Positions 12,295 to 21,700 of a stretch of 35,363 nt of DNA are shown piece by piece; the stretch's first letter is position 1; every line of letters starts with the position of its first letter. The position numbers and the translations under genes were made by a program. The DNA comes from a virus: IMG/VR virus record IMGVR_UViG_3300005436_000022, positions 1 to 35,363 of that record; one strand, given 5' to 3'. The notes beneath the pieces are model-generated. The model was given only the letters and a program-made list of their open reading frames with translations, was not told the DNA's origin and did not search any database.

Positions 12295-12645
12295 TCATGT
12301 CAGCGTCGTGGTGTCTGAGGAGAAAAGAGAGCTGAGCGCCCCGGCGGGAATCAGCCCGTACTCGGCGTCGGAGAGCACCACCACCGCGCCCGCGCTGTAG
12401 CGCAGCCCGTTGGGCAGCACCACGTTCTTCAGGCCGGAGTGGATGGTCACCTGATGGCTCACGGTCCCTCCCAGGTAGCCGGTGGCGGTGCCGCCTGCCC
12501 CCGCCGTGAGAACGGCCTTCGCCCCGGCCGTCAGCGTCCCGAAGTCCGCGTCGGTGAGGGTGAAGTCCTCCCCGGCGGGGTGCCTGATGCCCTCAGGGGT
12601 CACCAGGTTCCCGTGGCCGGAGTTCACGACGAGGGTGTAGGTCAC
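12295..12645 (-). CDS. Head-fibre-like protein with internal duplication
   Basis: 116 residues; GTG at 12645 overlaps the protease stop (GTGA). Two copies of one small module are visible: HGNLVTPEGIRHPAGEDFTLTD (about 10-31) and LKNVVLPNGLRYSAGAVVVL (about 72-91), each followed by D-x-(D/E)-(F/Y)-G. The LPNG-Y-AGxxVxLSDxxY motif is typical of small phage head-fibre and decoration proteins, which stick out from the capsid. Ends in a Thr-rich tail. Sits between protease and capsid genes, in agreement with a capsid role. Confidence 0.75.
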   Translation of the reverse strand: MTYTLVVNSGHGNLVTPEGIRHPAGEDFTLTDADFGTLTAGAKAVLTAGAGGTATGYLGGTVSHQVTIHSGLKNVVLPNGLRYSAGAVVVLSDAEYGLIPAGALSSLFSSDTTTLT

Positions 12646-15600
12646 AGGAACAGGTCCGACCCGTCCAGGTCGTCCATGACGGCCGGGGCGTACTGGGCGG
12701 AGGCTCCCACCGAGGCGAGCGACGGGACCGCGCGGGCGGCGGTGCGCTGCTGCGGCGGGCGCGGGGCCTGGCGCTGCGGGGCGACCTGCGTCAGGACGCC
12801 GACCTCGTGCTCGATCATCGCCGTGGACAGCGCCGCGTCCCGTTCGATGCGCTCGGCGACCGCCAGCTCCTCGCCCTGGGCGAGCCCGGCCGTCACCCGC
12901 AGGCGGGCCAGCCGGATGGAGGCGAAGGTGCGCCGCGAGGCCTCGGCCTCGCTCAGCGAGGCGTTGACGCTGCCGCCCGCGCCCTGCTGCTGGCCCGGCT
13001 GCCGGGCGTCCAGCAGCCACGGGAACGCCGCGCCGTTGTCGCCCTGGCCGCCGATGCCGGGGCCGTGCGCCTTCAGCGGGTCCGGGTCGATCCGCACGTC
13101 GGTCTCGATGCGCCGCTGCTCCAGCGGGACACCGCCGTCCTGGCTCGGGTTGGTGCCGGCCACGGGGGCAGTCACGTCGACCAGGTTGGTCGCCGGGGGC
13201 GTCTGCACCTCGACGCCCGGGGTGATCGGCGTGGTGGTCTGCATGGCGGGCACCCGCGAGTTCGCGCCGGGCGTGGTGCCGGGCCGGCCCGCGTTGTCCA
13301 TCGCCTCGGGGGCGAGCGCCTCCTCGGTGCTCTGCGTGGCGGGAGCCTGCGGCGGGTCCGGGACCGGGCTGGCCGGGTTGAGGAGGTCCGCGTGGCGGCG
13401 CATCACCCGGCGGCCGATCTCGGCCAGCTCCCTGTCCACCCCCGCAGCGGAGGCGAGGAAGCTGAGCTGGGCCTCCAGGACCGCGTTACGGGCGCTCAGC
13501 TCGGCAATCCGGCGCGTCTGGGCCTGCGCGAGCGCGGCGGCCGTCTTACGGTCTGCTGGCATGTCCTTGTCCTCGTCTTCCTCGTCTTCCTCGTCCTCGG
13601 GCTCTTCGCCCTCGGCAGACGGGTCTCCTGCTCCTTCCGGGGGTGCCGCGTCCTCCCCGTCCTCCACGGCCTCTTCCTCGTCCTCGTCAGCAGGGTGCAG
13701 CGCGGCCATCCCGCACGCCGGGCACGGCACGCCCGGCTGGGCGGCGGCGTCGGCCTCGAAGGTGGTGCCGCACGCCGGGCAGATCAGCTCCTCGGCGTAC
13801 GCGCCGCCGCCGTCCTCTTCGTCTTCCGGCGGGACGGCACCCTCCGGGGCTTCCTCGTCCTCTTCGGCTGCTGCCTCTTCTTCCTCCGCCAGGGCATCCG
13901 GCGGGAGCCCGTCGGTGCCCTCTCCCGCCACCGGGCCGCCCTCCCCCTGGACCGTGGGCACGCCGTCAGGGGCGATCTGGTCGGGGTGCACGAGCTGCTC
14001 GTCGGCGTCATCGCCGCTGCCGATCTCCGCTCCCGGCTGGGCGTCAGGCTGGCCCGCGCCGGGCTGATCCGGCGGTACCTCTACTTCCCCGGCGGAATCG
14101 AGCTGGTCGCGCACCTCGCTGGCCTTGCTGGTGTCCGGGTCACGGAACACCGACGGCGGCACGACGAAGCCGCAGACCGGGCACCGGGAGCCTGACCACA
14201 CGTTGTGCTCGCCGCAGACCGGGCACTCGTCCATCCGCAGCGTGTCCACCTGAGGCGGGACCCTGGTCTCCCCGTATGCCTGCTTCTCCAGGGAACTGAG
14301 GGACCGGCGCAGCCCTTCGTCACCCAGCGGCCGGGAGGTATCCCCGGAGATCGTGTGGACCTGGTGCGCGCGGGTCCGGCCCCCGGGCATGGCGGAGTCT
14401 TCCTTCCAGCCGATCTTCCCGAGGCACCCCTGGCACAGCATCGGCATCATGCGGCTGGGCGGCGACCCGACCTGGCTGAAGTCGGCCCCGCACCCGGCGC
14501 AGTGGGTCCCCTGCTCCGCGAAAGCGCCGTGGTAGTGCATGTTGTGCTCGGGGAAGTCCGGGTGGTGCTCCCGCCGGCGCTGCTGCCAGCGGGCGCGGGA
14601 GTTCTCCCCGAGCTGGTTGCGGCCCTTGCCGCCGCCGCCCTTGGAGCCGGAGGCGTCCTCGGCGGAGTTCTTGCGGATCTGTACCAGCCAGGTGGCTGCC
14701 TGCACCTGGTGCGGGGCGATGTGCCGCCCGTAGTGCGCCGACAGCTCCTTCGCCGCCACCCGGTAGTGATGGGCGACATGCTCGTAGTGCTGGTCCTGGC
14801 CGATCGGCATCCCGTCCTTCTCCGCGTCGGTCAGCCGGTGGCCGGCGGCGACGGACATGGCGTGCCGGTCGATGACGACCTTCTCCTTGCCGCTCTTCAC
14901 GTCCGCCTCGGTGTCGCCGCCGTGCTCGATCAGGTGGGCGAAGGCGGCCGTCTTGGGGGCCTTCAGGACCTTGGAGTGGTGCTCGCCCCCGATGATGCGG
15001 ACGGCGGCCTTCTGGTGCACGCCCATCGCCCCGGTACCGGGTCCGGGCGGGTCGCCGCGCAGCGCGCGGGAGGCGTTGAACAGGTTGACCGGCCAGAGGG
15101 TGCGGACCGAGTAGGCGGACAGCACGCCGGCTCCCAGGGCAGCGTCGCCCCTGCCCATCACCTTGGCGACGTGGTGCGCGTCGGAGTACCACTTGTCGCC
15201 CAGCGCCCGCTCGTCGTCGCTGGCCTCGTGATAGGCGGCGACGATGTGGTGGTGGGAGACCGGGTGGTCCCGGAACCACTGGTGGTCGCCGCCCTCGGCC
15301 TTCTTCGCCGCCGACGCGCGCATCTGCTCGATGTCGGACTCGGGGATGTCGTCGACCGTGGGGTAGGAGTCGCTGCGCGACCGCTGCGAGCGGGAGTGGA
15401 CGTAGAAGCCGTTCCGGTCGCGCTTCAGTCCCACCCCGTCGAACCGGGGGTCGCGGCCGTGCCCCCTGACCGGCTTCGGCTGCTGCCGCTTCCTGGCGGC
15501 GGTGAACGGGTCCGGTGGCATCTGGCCCTCGTCTCCCCTGGGGCGGCGCGGCAGGGGCCGCCCGCTGAGCTGCTCGAACTGCCCGTGCAGGTACTCCCGC

Positions 15601-16517
15601 ATGGCCTGCTGCGCCTGGTCGCGCCGCGCCTCGATGCCGGGGATGGAGGCGATCACGCCCTCAGGGTCGGCCGGGAGTGCCTCGTGGTCTCGCTTCATCC
15701 CGTCGTGGTGGTGCCAGCCCCCGTTGATCTCCTGCTTGCGCATGTTGACCTTGACCTGCTCGCCGCAGACCAGGCAGTGGGTGCCCCCGTAGGTCTGGCT
15801 CCGGTTAACGGCGGTCCGGGACGCGGCCTTGGCCATGCCCCGCGCGTCGGGCTCGCCGAGCAGGTAAGCGGTCGGGTCGGCGGGGTCCTCCACCAGCAGG
15901 GAGTTCTCGAAGAACGACAGGCCGGCGCAGACCTCGTGGATCAGCTTCTCCTCGACCTTGCCGGTCACCTGGTTGCGCTGGCGGATCTTCTTGCCCTTCA
16001 TGGCGGGCAGGTGCTTGCAGTACTCGGCGGGGCTGGTCGCCTTGTTGCCGCAGGCAGAGCACTTGCTCCACTCCACGTCCACGCCCATCGAGGTGCGGTT
16101 CACCCGCCCGGCGAGGATCGCCTTGGCCAGGCGGGGGAACCGCACGGCGTCAACCTCCATGAGCCCCTCGACCCAGGTGTCCGGCGTCCCGTCCGGGTTG
16201 CGGTCGCGGTGCAGGGCGACGGCGACGATGACGCCCCTGGCCCTCCGGTGGTTGGCGTTGTGGTGGTTGACGAAGACAGGCTTGCCGAGGAAGGTCCGGT
16301 AGCCCTTCTCGATCTCCCCGGCCGGGAACGTGTCGTGGTTGTCGTTGGTGCGGCTGGAGATCATCCGGGAGCGGACGTAGAGATAGCCCTGCCGGGGCTG
16401 GTAGTCGAACGCCACCCGGTGCGCCGTCTTGAAGATCCGGCGCTCAGCGCCCGCGAGGTCGCCCGGGGCAGCATGACGCCACGCCTCCAGCACCTCCAGG
16501 CTCGCGTACTTCCGCAC
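12642..16517 (-). CDS. Prohead protease fused to scaffold-like and extra domains (1291 aa)
   Basis: GTG at 16517 after GGGAGGACC. Residues about 30-225 are a capsid maturation protease of the S78/U35 type: YLYVRSRMISSRTNDNHDTF, GKPVFVNHHNANHRRARG (His 85/86) and NRTSMGVDVEW (Ser 143), with a Cys/His knuckle at 153-169. Residues about 370-620 look like an inserted DUF7178-type domain (VLSAYSVRTLWPVNLFNASR, KTAAFAHLIEHGGD, VVIDRHAMSVAAG). Then come a CAGCG...CQGC ribbon (673-698), CPVCG x2 (765-783) and CPACG x2 (913-937). A very acidic stretch reaches about 985, followed by a coiled coil (RRIAELSARNAVLEAQLSFL) and a Pro/Gln/Thr-rich end. The acidic and coiled part fits an internal scaffold, as in other phages where protease and scaffold share a gene. 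Usual proteases are 200-350 aa, so the fusion is unusual. Confidence 0.85.
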   Translation of the reverse strand: MRKYASLEVLEAWRHAAPGDLAGAERRIFKTAHRVAFDYQPRQGYLYVRSRMISSRTNDNHDTFPAGEIEKGYRTFLGKPVFVNHHNANHRRARGVIVAVALHRDRNPDGTPDTWVEGLMEVDAVRFPRLAKAILAGRVNRTSMGVDVEWSKCSACGNKATSPAEYCKHLPAMKGKKIRQRNQVTGKVEEKLIHEVCAGLSFFENSLLVEDPADPTAYLLGEPDARGMAKAASRTAVNRSQTYGGTHCLVCGEQVKVNMRKQEINGGWHHHDGMKRDHEALPADPEGVIASIPGIEARRDQAQQAMREYLHGQFEQLSGRPLPRRPRGDEGQMPPDPFTAARKRQQPKPVRGHGRDPRFDGVGLKRDRNGFYVHSRSQRSRSDSYPTVDDIPESDIEQMRASAAKKAEGGDHQWFRDHPVSHHHIVAAYHEASDDERALGDKWYSDAHHVAKVMGRGDAALGAGVLSAYSVRTLWPVNLFNASRALRGDPPGPGTGAMGVHQKAAVRIIGGEHHSKVLKAPKTAAFAHLIEHGGDTEADVKSGKEKVVIDRHAMSVAAGHRLTDAEKDGMPIGQDQHYEHVAHHYRVAAKELSAHYGRHIAPHQVQAATWLVQIRKNSAEDASGSKGGGGKGRNQLGENSRARWQQRRREHHPDFPEHNMHYHGAFAEQGTHCAGCGADFSQVGSPPSRMMPMLCQGCLGKIGWKEDSAMPGGRTRAHQVHTISGDTSRPLGDEGLRRSLSSLEKQAYGETRVPPQVDTLRMDECPVCGEHNVWSGSRCPVCGFVVPPSVFRDPDTSKASEVRDQLDSAGEVEVPPDQPGAGQPDAQPGAEIGSGDDADEQLVHPDQIAPDGVPTVQGEGGPVAGEGTDGLPPDALAEEEEAAAEEDEEAPEGAVPPEDEEDGGGAYAEELICPACGTTFEADAAAQPGVPCPACGMAALHPADEDEEEAVEDGEDAAPPEGAGDPSAEGEEPEDEEDEEDEDKDMPADRKTAAALAQAQTRRIAELSARNAVLEAQLSFLASAAGVDRELAEIGRRVMRRHADLLNPASPVPDPPQAPATQSTEEALAPEAMDNAGRPGTTPGANSRVPAMQTTTPITPGVEVQTPPATNLVDVTAPVAGTNPSQDGGVPLEQRRIETDVRIDPDPLKAHGPGIGGQGDNGAAFPWLLDARQPGQQQGAGGSVNASLSEAEASRRTFASIRLARLRVTAGLAQGEELAVAERIERDAALSTAMIEHEVGVLTQVAPQRQAPRPPQQRTAARAVPSLASVGASAQYAPAVMDDLDGSDLFL

Positions 16518-16564
16518 AGGTCCTCCCGGTCCGCTCTCCTCTTCCGGGGCAGCCGGGGAACCCG

Positions 16565-16593
16565 TTGCTCAATACAGCTTTTCTTGGTATTGT
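16565..16593 (+). promoter_or_regulatory. Conserved phage promoter P2
   Basis: TTGCTC (16565-16570), spacer AATACAGCTTTTCTTGG (16571-16587), TATTGT (16588-16593). CAATA (16570-16574) and TATTG (16588-16592) make a dyad across it. It drives the reverse insert 16645-17690 with a leader of about 45 nt and a GGAGG ribosome site. Confidence 0.65.
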
Positions 16594-16644
16594 CGTCTCA
16601 GCGAACGCAGAGCAGAGGCTAAGCAGGGACACCGGAGGACGAAG

Positions 16645-17205
16645 ATGAGCACAATGACGACAAGCCAGAAGGTCGCCGCGCTGGCGGCCACCAAGTACCA
16701 CAAGCTCCCCGCCTGGATGGTCGCCGAGGACTACCACCTCACCGACGCCCAGGCCGAGCAGATCACCGCCTACCTCGGCCGGTGCCCGGACAAGCCGACC
16801 CCGGAGGAGAACGTGGCGCGTCACGAGGCATACGAGGCGGAGCAGGAGCACCAGCGCCGCGCGGCCGGTGCCGTCATCGCCGACATCACGGCCGGTTTCT
16901 ACGCAACCCCGTCGGCGACCGGCAGCAACGACTACGACTTCTGGAAGGTCACTGAGGGCCGCCGGCCCGGCGTCCGGTTCGTCAAGCGGGTGGTCGGCGG
17001 CGGCGACGAGAAGTACCCCCGGCTTATCGAGATCTCCAACAGGGAGCAGCTCGCCGCCCTGCGGGCTATCCTGCGGGCAGGAATAGCAGAGGCTGCCGAC
17101 ACCTACGCCGTCAACCAGGAGCGCTGCAAGAAGTGCGGCAGCCACCTCACCGACGAGGCGTCGCGGGCAGCCAGGATGGGGCCTGTATGCCGAGGAGAGC
17201 GGTGA
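16645..17205 (+). CDS. DUF6011-type zinc-ribbon protein
   Basis: 186 residues; ATG at 16645 with GGAGG upstream. The C-terminus CKKCGSHLTDEASRAARMGP followed by VC is the DUF6011 signature (CxxCGxxLTD..S...GPxC), a short zinc ribbon common in phage and actinobacterial proteins. Before it, the N-terminal helices (KVAALAATKYHKLPAW, LTDAQAEQITAYL) and a beta part (DYDFWKVTEGRRPGVRFVKR) could bind single-stranded DNA or a protein. First gene of a two-gene unit that points against the capsid genes on both sides. The stop overlaps the next GTG. Function unknown. Confidence 0.75.
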   Translation: MSTMTTSQKVAALAATKYHKLPAWMVAEDYHLTDAQAEQITAYLGRCPDKPTPEENVARHEAYEAEQEHQRRAAGAVIADITAGFYATPSATGSNDYDFWKVTEGRRPGVRFVKRVVGGGDEKYPRLIEISNREQLAALRAILRAGIAEAADTYAVNQERCKKCGSHLTDEASRAARMGPVCRGER

Positions 17206-17690
17206 GTAACTGGATTACGGCCGAGGTCGCGATCCTCGCGATGGTCCTCCTCGCGGCGCTGATGCCGGGCGAGGAGGACCTCCTCATCCCCGAGCGCCGT
17301 GACTGGATGGGCGCGGCGCGGCGCTGGGTCAGCCCGGCTGCCAGGAGGCTCCGCGAGATCCGGGGAGCGCGCGAGGCAGAGGACTACGTGGCGGCGCTGC
17401 GCGAGGATGGAGCGCTCGCCGTCCGGGCGAGCGACCTGACGACCCGCAAGATCAGCACGGTGCTGCTCACCGCGCCCGTGCTGACCGCCGACCCGGAAAC
17501 CGGGGAGCGGAGACCGCAGAGGCCCCCCTGGCAGACCGCCCCGTTCGCCCCCGCGCCCGGGGGGCCGCCGATGGACAGGCCGCGCCGGGCCGAGCGCGAT
17601 GCCCCCACCCTCGTCAGGGAGAAGGTGCTCCCGGCGATCAGAGGGGATCTCGGGAGTTACCTGGAGCGGATGCCGGGGTATCCCGAGTAG
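17202..17690 (+). CDS. Membrane-anchored protein with Pro-rich tail
   Basis: GTG at 17202 overlaps the previous TGA and has GAGGAGAGC just upstream; an ATG at 17187 in frame lacks a site. 162 residues. One membrane segment at residues 6-23 (TAEVAILAMVLLAALMPG), then charged helices (AARRWVSPAARRLREIRGAREAEDYVA is read as separate short helices), and a Pro/Arg-rich end. The last 53 bp overlap the convergent membrane-protein gene at 17638. Unknown function; membrane location is the only safe statement. Confidence 0.65.
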   Translation: MSNWITAEVAILAMVLLAALMPGEEDLLIPERRDWMGAARRWVSPAARRLREIRGAREAEDYVAALREDGALAVRASDLTTRKISTVLLTAPVLTADPETGERRPQRPPWQTAPFAPAPGGPPMDRPRRAERDAPTLVREKVLPAIRGDLGSYLERMPGYPE

Positions 17691-18000
17691 CCTCGTCGTC
17701 CAGCACGCCGTCCCGCTGGGATATCCAGATCATCACGGCCCGCCACACCACGTTGACGAACACCAGCGCCAGCGCTATGGCCTGGATCAGCTCCAGGGTC
17801 TGGCTGGAGATCCCGAAGTCGATGAACAGCCAGGACGGGAAGATCGCCGCCGCGATCCCGATCTCCAGCATGACGATGTTCCAGCCCCAGGAACTCTTGT
17901 GCCACGGCCAGTAGAGCCGGGTGACGACCGGGAACAGGAGCGACACGACGAAGCAGGCGTTGATCTCCCAGTCGAGGACCTCGCGCATCGTGGAGAACAT
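17638..18000 (-). CDS. Three-helix membrane protein
   Basis: 120 residues, ATG at 18000 overlapping the previous stop (TGATG). Three hydrophobic segments: about 12-30 (EINACFVVSLLFPVVTRLYW), 38-60 (WGWNIVMLEIGIAAAIFPSW) and 70-93 (LELIQAIALALVFVNVVWRA), then a polar C-terminus. Size and topology fit a phage holin or holin-like protein, and it follows two other small proteins, one with a membrane helix, in a tight cluster. No endolysin is visible nearby, so the lysis role is inference. Confidence 0.7.
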   Translation of the reverse strand: MFSTMREVLDWEINACFVVSLLFPVVTRLYWPWHKSSWGWNIVMLEIGIAAAIFPSWLFIDFGISSQTLELIQAIALALVFVNVVWRAVMIWISQRDGVLDDEATRDTPASAPGNSRDPL

Positions 18001-18203
18001 CAGTTCCCTGCCTGGTCCGCGCGCCGCTGTATCAGCATGTTGATCGCCTCCGAGACGTGATTCCGCTCCCGCAGCTCCCTCAGCGGGATGATCACGGTCT
18101 CGCGCGCTTCCGCCAGGCGCTGCTCTGCTTCTTCCCTGGCTTCACGTGCCTCACTCAGCGCAGGAGAACCCACGGAGTCATTCGTGCGCCACCAGAACCG
18201 CAT
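18000..18203 (-). CDS. Small coiled-coil protein, 67 aa
   Basis: ATG at 18203, one base after the previous stop, with AAGGAG further up. MRFWWRTND at the start, then a long charged helix (SEAREAREEAEQRLAEARE, PLRELRERNHVSEAINMLI). No membrane segment. Middle gene of the small membrane-protein cluster, coupled at both ends. Could be a partner of the neighbouring membrane proteins. Confidence 0.6.
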   Translation of the reverse strand: MRFWWRTNDSVGSPALSEAREAREEAEQRLAEARETVIIPLRELRERNHVSEAINMLIQRRADQAGN

Positions 18204-18204
18204 G

Positions 18205-18468
18205 TCACCCAAGCTCCTTGAGTTCCTTGCCTGTGCCGGGGAACTCTTCGTGCAGGGCGCGGAGGACGTCCCTGGCCGTCTGCCCGGCGAGGACTCCGGC
18301 CTCAGCGCGAGCGCCGTTGAGTTCTGCGGCCCGCTTCCACTCATCTCGCTCTGCCCTCACCTCGTCAAGCCTTCCCTTAGGGACGATCTGCTCGGTCACC
18401 AGCAGGACGATGAAGACGATGATCGCCCCGCCGTTCTCCAGCAGCGTTATGAGGTCGCCTGTCGTCAC
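18205..18468 (-). CDS. Single-pass membrane protein with coiled-coil tail
   Basis: 87 residues; GTG at 18468 with GGAAGGG upstream. Membrane helix at about residues 13-28 (GGAIIVFIVLLVTEQIV), followed by a charged helix (GRLDEVRAERDEWKRAAEL). This short-N, one-helix, coiled-tail design is shared with the 1152-1421 product and with class III holin-like and spanin-like phage proteins. Its first 92 bp overlap the end of the 18377-18712 frame. Confidence 0.7.
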   Translation of the reverse strand: MTTGDLITLLENGGAIIVFIVLLVTEQIVPKGRLDEVRAERDEWKRAAELNGARAEAGVLAGQTARDVLRALHEEFPGTGKELKELG

Positions 18469-18712
18469 TCGCCCTTCCCCCGTCCCAGCGCTCCCGGATA
18501 AGGCCGGCGTCTATCCCACTGCTTCCAGGGTCAACCCAGGTACCTATGCCGCTCCAGGTCACAGCAGGCAACACCTCCCCCATCCGGTCGGCAAGGGTCC
18601 GGAGCATCTCGTCCCCTGTTACCCCAGGAGCCTCCAGGAACACCCCCCGTCCCTCAAAAGGATCTTCGGCGGCCATCTCCTCGCGGGACCGCTCCGTCCA
18701 CCAGGCGCTCAC
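18377..18712 (-). CDS. Hypothetical protein, 111 aa, overlapping the next gene
   Basis: GTG at 18712 overlaps the TGA of the 1637-residue gene (GTGA), the coupling used all over this window. N-terminal 80 residues look like a real helical domain (AWWTERSREEMAAEDPFEG, VTGDEMLRTLADRMGEVLPA). The last 30 residues (RRPHNAAGERRGDHRLHRPA) lie in the 92-bp overlap with the membrane gene and read like low-value sequence, so the frame may have been extended by loss of an earlier stop. Unrecognised. Confidence 0.5.
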   Translation of the reverse strand: MSAWWTERSREEMAAEDPFEGRGVFLEAPGVTGDEMLRTLADRMGEVLPAVTWSGIGTWVDPGSSGIDAGLIRERWDGGRASDDRRPHNAAGERRGDHRLHRPAGDRADRP

Positions 18713-21700
18713 GCGAACATCACGTCGTCGTCGTAGTCGTCCAGGCTGACGCCGCGCTTGCCCAGCTCCTCGTCTGCGTCTTCGTAGTGGGTGCCCTCCA
18801 GGCGCAGCAGGTCCAGGTTCCGCGCCCGGCTGCCCGCCCCCTCCCGGATCAGCTCGTCCGCCTCCGCCTGAGGCAGCGCGTCGGCTGTCTTCGACAGGTA
18901 CGCCCTGGCCGCCCCGGCGATGTCGCCGTCAGCGACCGCTGCCCGGGAGTCCCCGGCGTAGCCCTTCGCCGCAGCGGTCGCCTGAAAGGCCGCCACGATG
19001 TCATCGATGCCGCCCTGAGGGTCCCCGGCAGGGACCGTCACCTCGTCGGAGTCCGCCCCGCCGCCGGACCACTGCTGGTTCCCCATGGTCTGGATCGAGG
19101 AGTCGTCCGGGGTCAGGTACTCGTCGAGAGAGCCAGGCCCGGGGCTCTGGGTGACCGGGGACGGCTCCTGGGCCTGCGGCCGGGTCTCCCTGAACAGGTC
19201 GCCCATCGGGGTGCCCGCCAGGTGGTGGCGCAGCATCCGGCGCGCCGCCCCGAACTCGCCGAGGGACGCGGTGTCATCCGCCGCCCCCTGGCCCTGCCCG
19301 GTCCCGGCGTCCCCGCCGCCGATCGTGCCGTCGGCCGCCGCCGTCGCCTCGATGTCGTCCCCGGTTGTCTCCGGGAGAGCGGGCTCCGGATGGTCCTTCA
19401 GCTCGGCGAGCGCCCCGTCAAGCTGCGGCACCGTGTCCCGGAACGGGTACGGGGTCCCGGCGGCGGTCAGGCTGCCGAACACCGGGTCATGGCCGTAGCC
19501 GTCATCGTCGCCAGGGTGCCACTGGAAGGAGTCGTCCTGGTTGAAGGCGTTCTCCTGCTCGGTGGCGGCGTGCTCGTGTATGGCGCGGTGCCAGTCGCTG
19601 GCCTCCGCGCCGGTCATGCCGTTGAGCTGGCGCGCCATGTCCCGGCTGAACCCGTCGAAGGCATGCTCGAACTCCAGGTGGTGCGCCAGCCAGTCGTGCC
19701 GCTGGTCAGTGCGCCGCTCGCTGAGCGGCTCCCGGCCCCAGTCGGGCTCCAGGGGATGCCTCGGGTCGCGCGGGAGAGGCCGCTCAGGATCGCGCCTGGA
19801 CTCCTCCATCCGGATGCCCTGCGGGTCCCTGGGGGTAATCGAGGTGGACGGCCCGGCCGTGTTCGCCCGGTCGGTGTACCCGAAGCTCCCCTGGTCCTCC
19901 TGCTGCCATCCCTCTACCGACGGCCAGTGCAGGTCGCCCGGCTGCGGGCGGGGCGCGCCGGGAACCAGCACCTGGTGGGCGGCGGTGTTGGTCAGCGGCA
20001 TCTGGAGGGCCGAGTCCTGGTCGATCGCGCCCCAGTTCTCCGGGTCCGGGCCGGACAGCGGGCCGTAGGAGCCGGGGTCCATGTCCCAGTTGCGCGGGGA
20101 GGTCGCCCCGTAGGGCTTCTGGGTCGGGTGCTCCGACACGTTCTGGCTGCCCCAGGAGGAGTTCGCCTGGTCGGCGGTGGCGCGCAGCCCGGCCTGGCGG
20201 TCCAGGAGCCCGGCCACGGCCTGGCCCATGACCCGGGCAGCGGCGGCGGTCGGGTGAACGCCGTCGGCGCTGTAGCCTCCGGCCCAGGAACCGCGACCGT
20301 CAGACAGCGGACCGAAGAAGTCGGCGACGGGCACGCCCGAGTGAAGGGCAAAGCGCCGCGCCCACGTGTTGTATCCCTGGATGAAGGCGGAGCGGCCAGG
20401 GTCGTCAGTCGGCGGCTCAAGTGACAGCAGCGGCGCTATCCCGGCGACGCGCAGCGCCAGTACCGCGTTCTGGACGTCTGATGCCGTCCGCTCGAAGGAA
20501 ACGCCGAGGACCGGGTTATTGACGGCCCAGGGGCCGATGATGCAGGCATCAGGGCGGGCCGCCACGACAGAGGCGAGCTGGGACGCCAGGATCTGGCTGC
20601 TGCTGGCCCCGCCGACCGAGAACGACCCGGCGTGACGGATGCGGCCACCTGACAGGTGACTAGCCCACCGGAGGAACGAGAGGTCCGGGCTCTCGTCCCC
20701 GGAGCCGCTGTTGCCGTGCGCGGCGATCGAGTTGCCCATGCAAGCGATGCGCAGGCCGGGAGATGCTCCGGCCATCATCCGGAGCGCTCCGACCGCGCCA
20801 GGGTCCTCCCCGGCGCGCAGCAGCGCCACGGTGGCGCGCCAGGCTGGCGCGGAGCTGGCGCGGTCCCACTCGTCACGCTGCTCCGGCGTCCAGTCCCGGT
20901 CGCGCCGCTCATCCGGGGTGGCGCGCCGGCGCGTCCCCTGGACCGGCTGGCGCACCGCCGGGGCGCGCCACTCCTCGCTCCACCGGCCCCGGTGCGGCGC
21001 GCCGTCGTACGGCGGCCACGACTTGACCACCACGGTCTGCGGCGACCAGGAGGGCAGGCCCTCGTCAGAGGAAACATCGCGGCCGAACATGCCCCGGCTC
21101 TGCGCTTCAAACTGAAGGGCCATCACGTGGGAGCACGGCCGGCCGGCGTACCGGCTCTGGGCCATGGCGGTCTTCTGGTGGAAGGACGCCCACGGGCAGC
21201 CGCACGCCCAGTGCTGGATTGACAGGCGCTTGCCGACCGGGCGCTGGATGCCGCACTCGTAGGTGTCGTGGTCGCCGCGCACCTCGCCGATTACCATGCC
21301 CGCCGAGGCGTGGGTGACCCGGACGTGCCCCTCGGCCCTGATCCGCCTCGCCTTCGCCATCACGTCGTGCCAGGTGCCCGTGAACTCGAACCGGAAGTCG
21401 GAGTTCCCGGCCGCTGCGGTGAAAGCCGCCAGCGCCCCGTCCTTGGAGAACGGGGTGCTCTCGTCGTCGGGGCGGTCGCCCTCGGCGGGGGCGTCGCCCT
21501 GGTCCCCGCCCCCGCCGCTGTCGCCGTCGTCGGGGCTGAACGCGGCGGGGGCGGGCGCGCCACGGGTCACCTTCCCGTCGTCCGACCCCTGCGTGTAGGC
21601 GCGGCCGGTCTCGTTAACGTCGGCCCCGGCCTGCGGCCAGTTGTCCGGGTGTCCGGGATCGTCCGGAGACAATCCGGAAGAGTCCGGAAGAGTCCGGCTG

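Noticed and set aside
14205-16622. 805-codon plus-strand open frame opposite the protease gene
   Set aside because: Antisense shadow caused by high third-position GC; the minus-strand frame has clear protease and zinc-ribbon motifs.
18787-20424. 545-codon plus-strand open frame opposite the giant gene
   Set aside because: Antisense shadow; no domain and no ribosome site, while the minus strand has SGNH motifs here.
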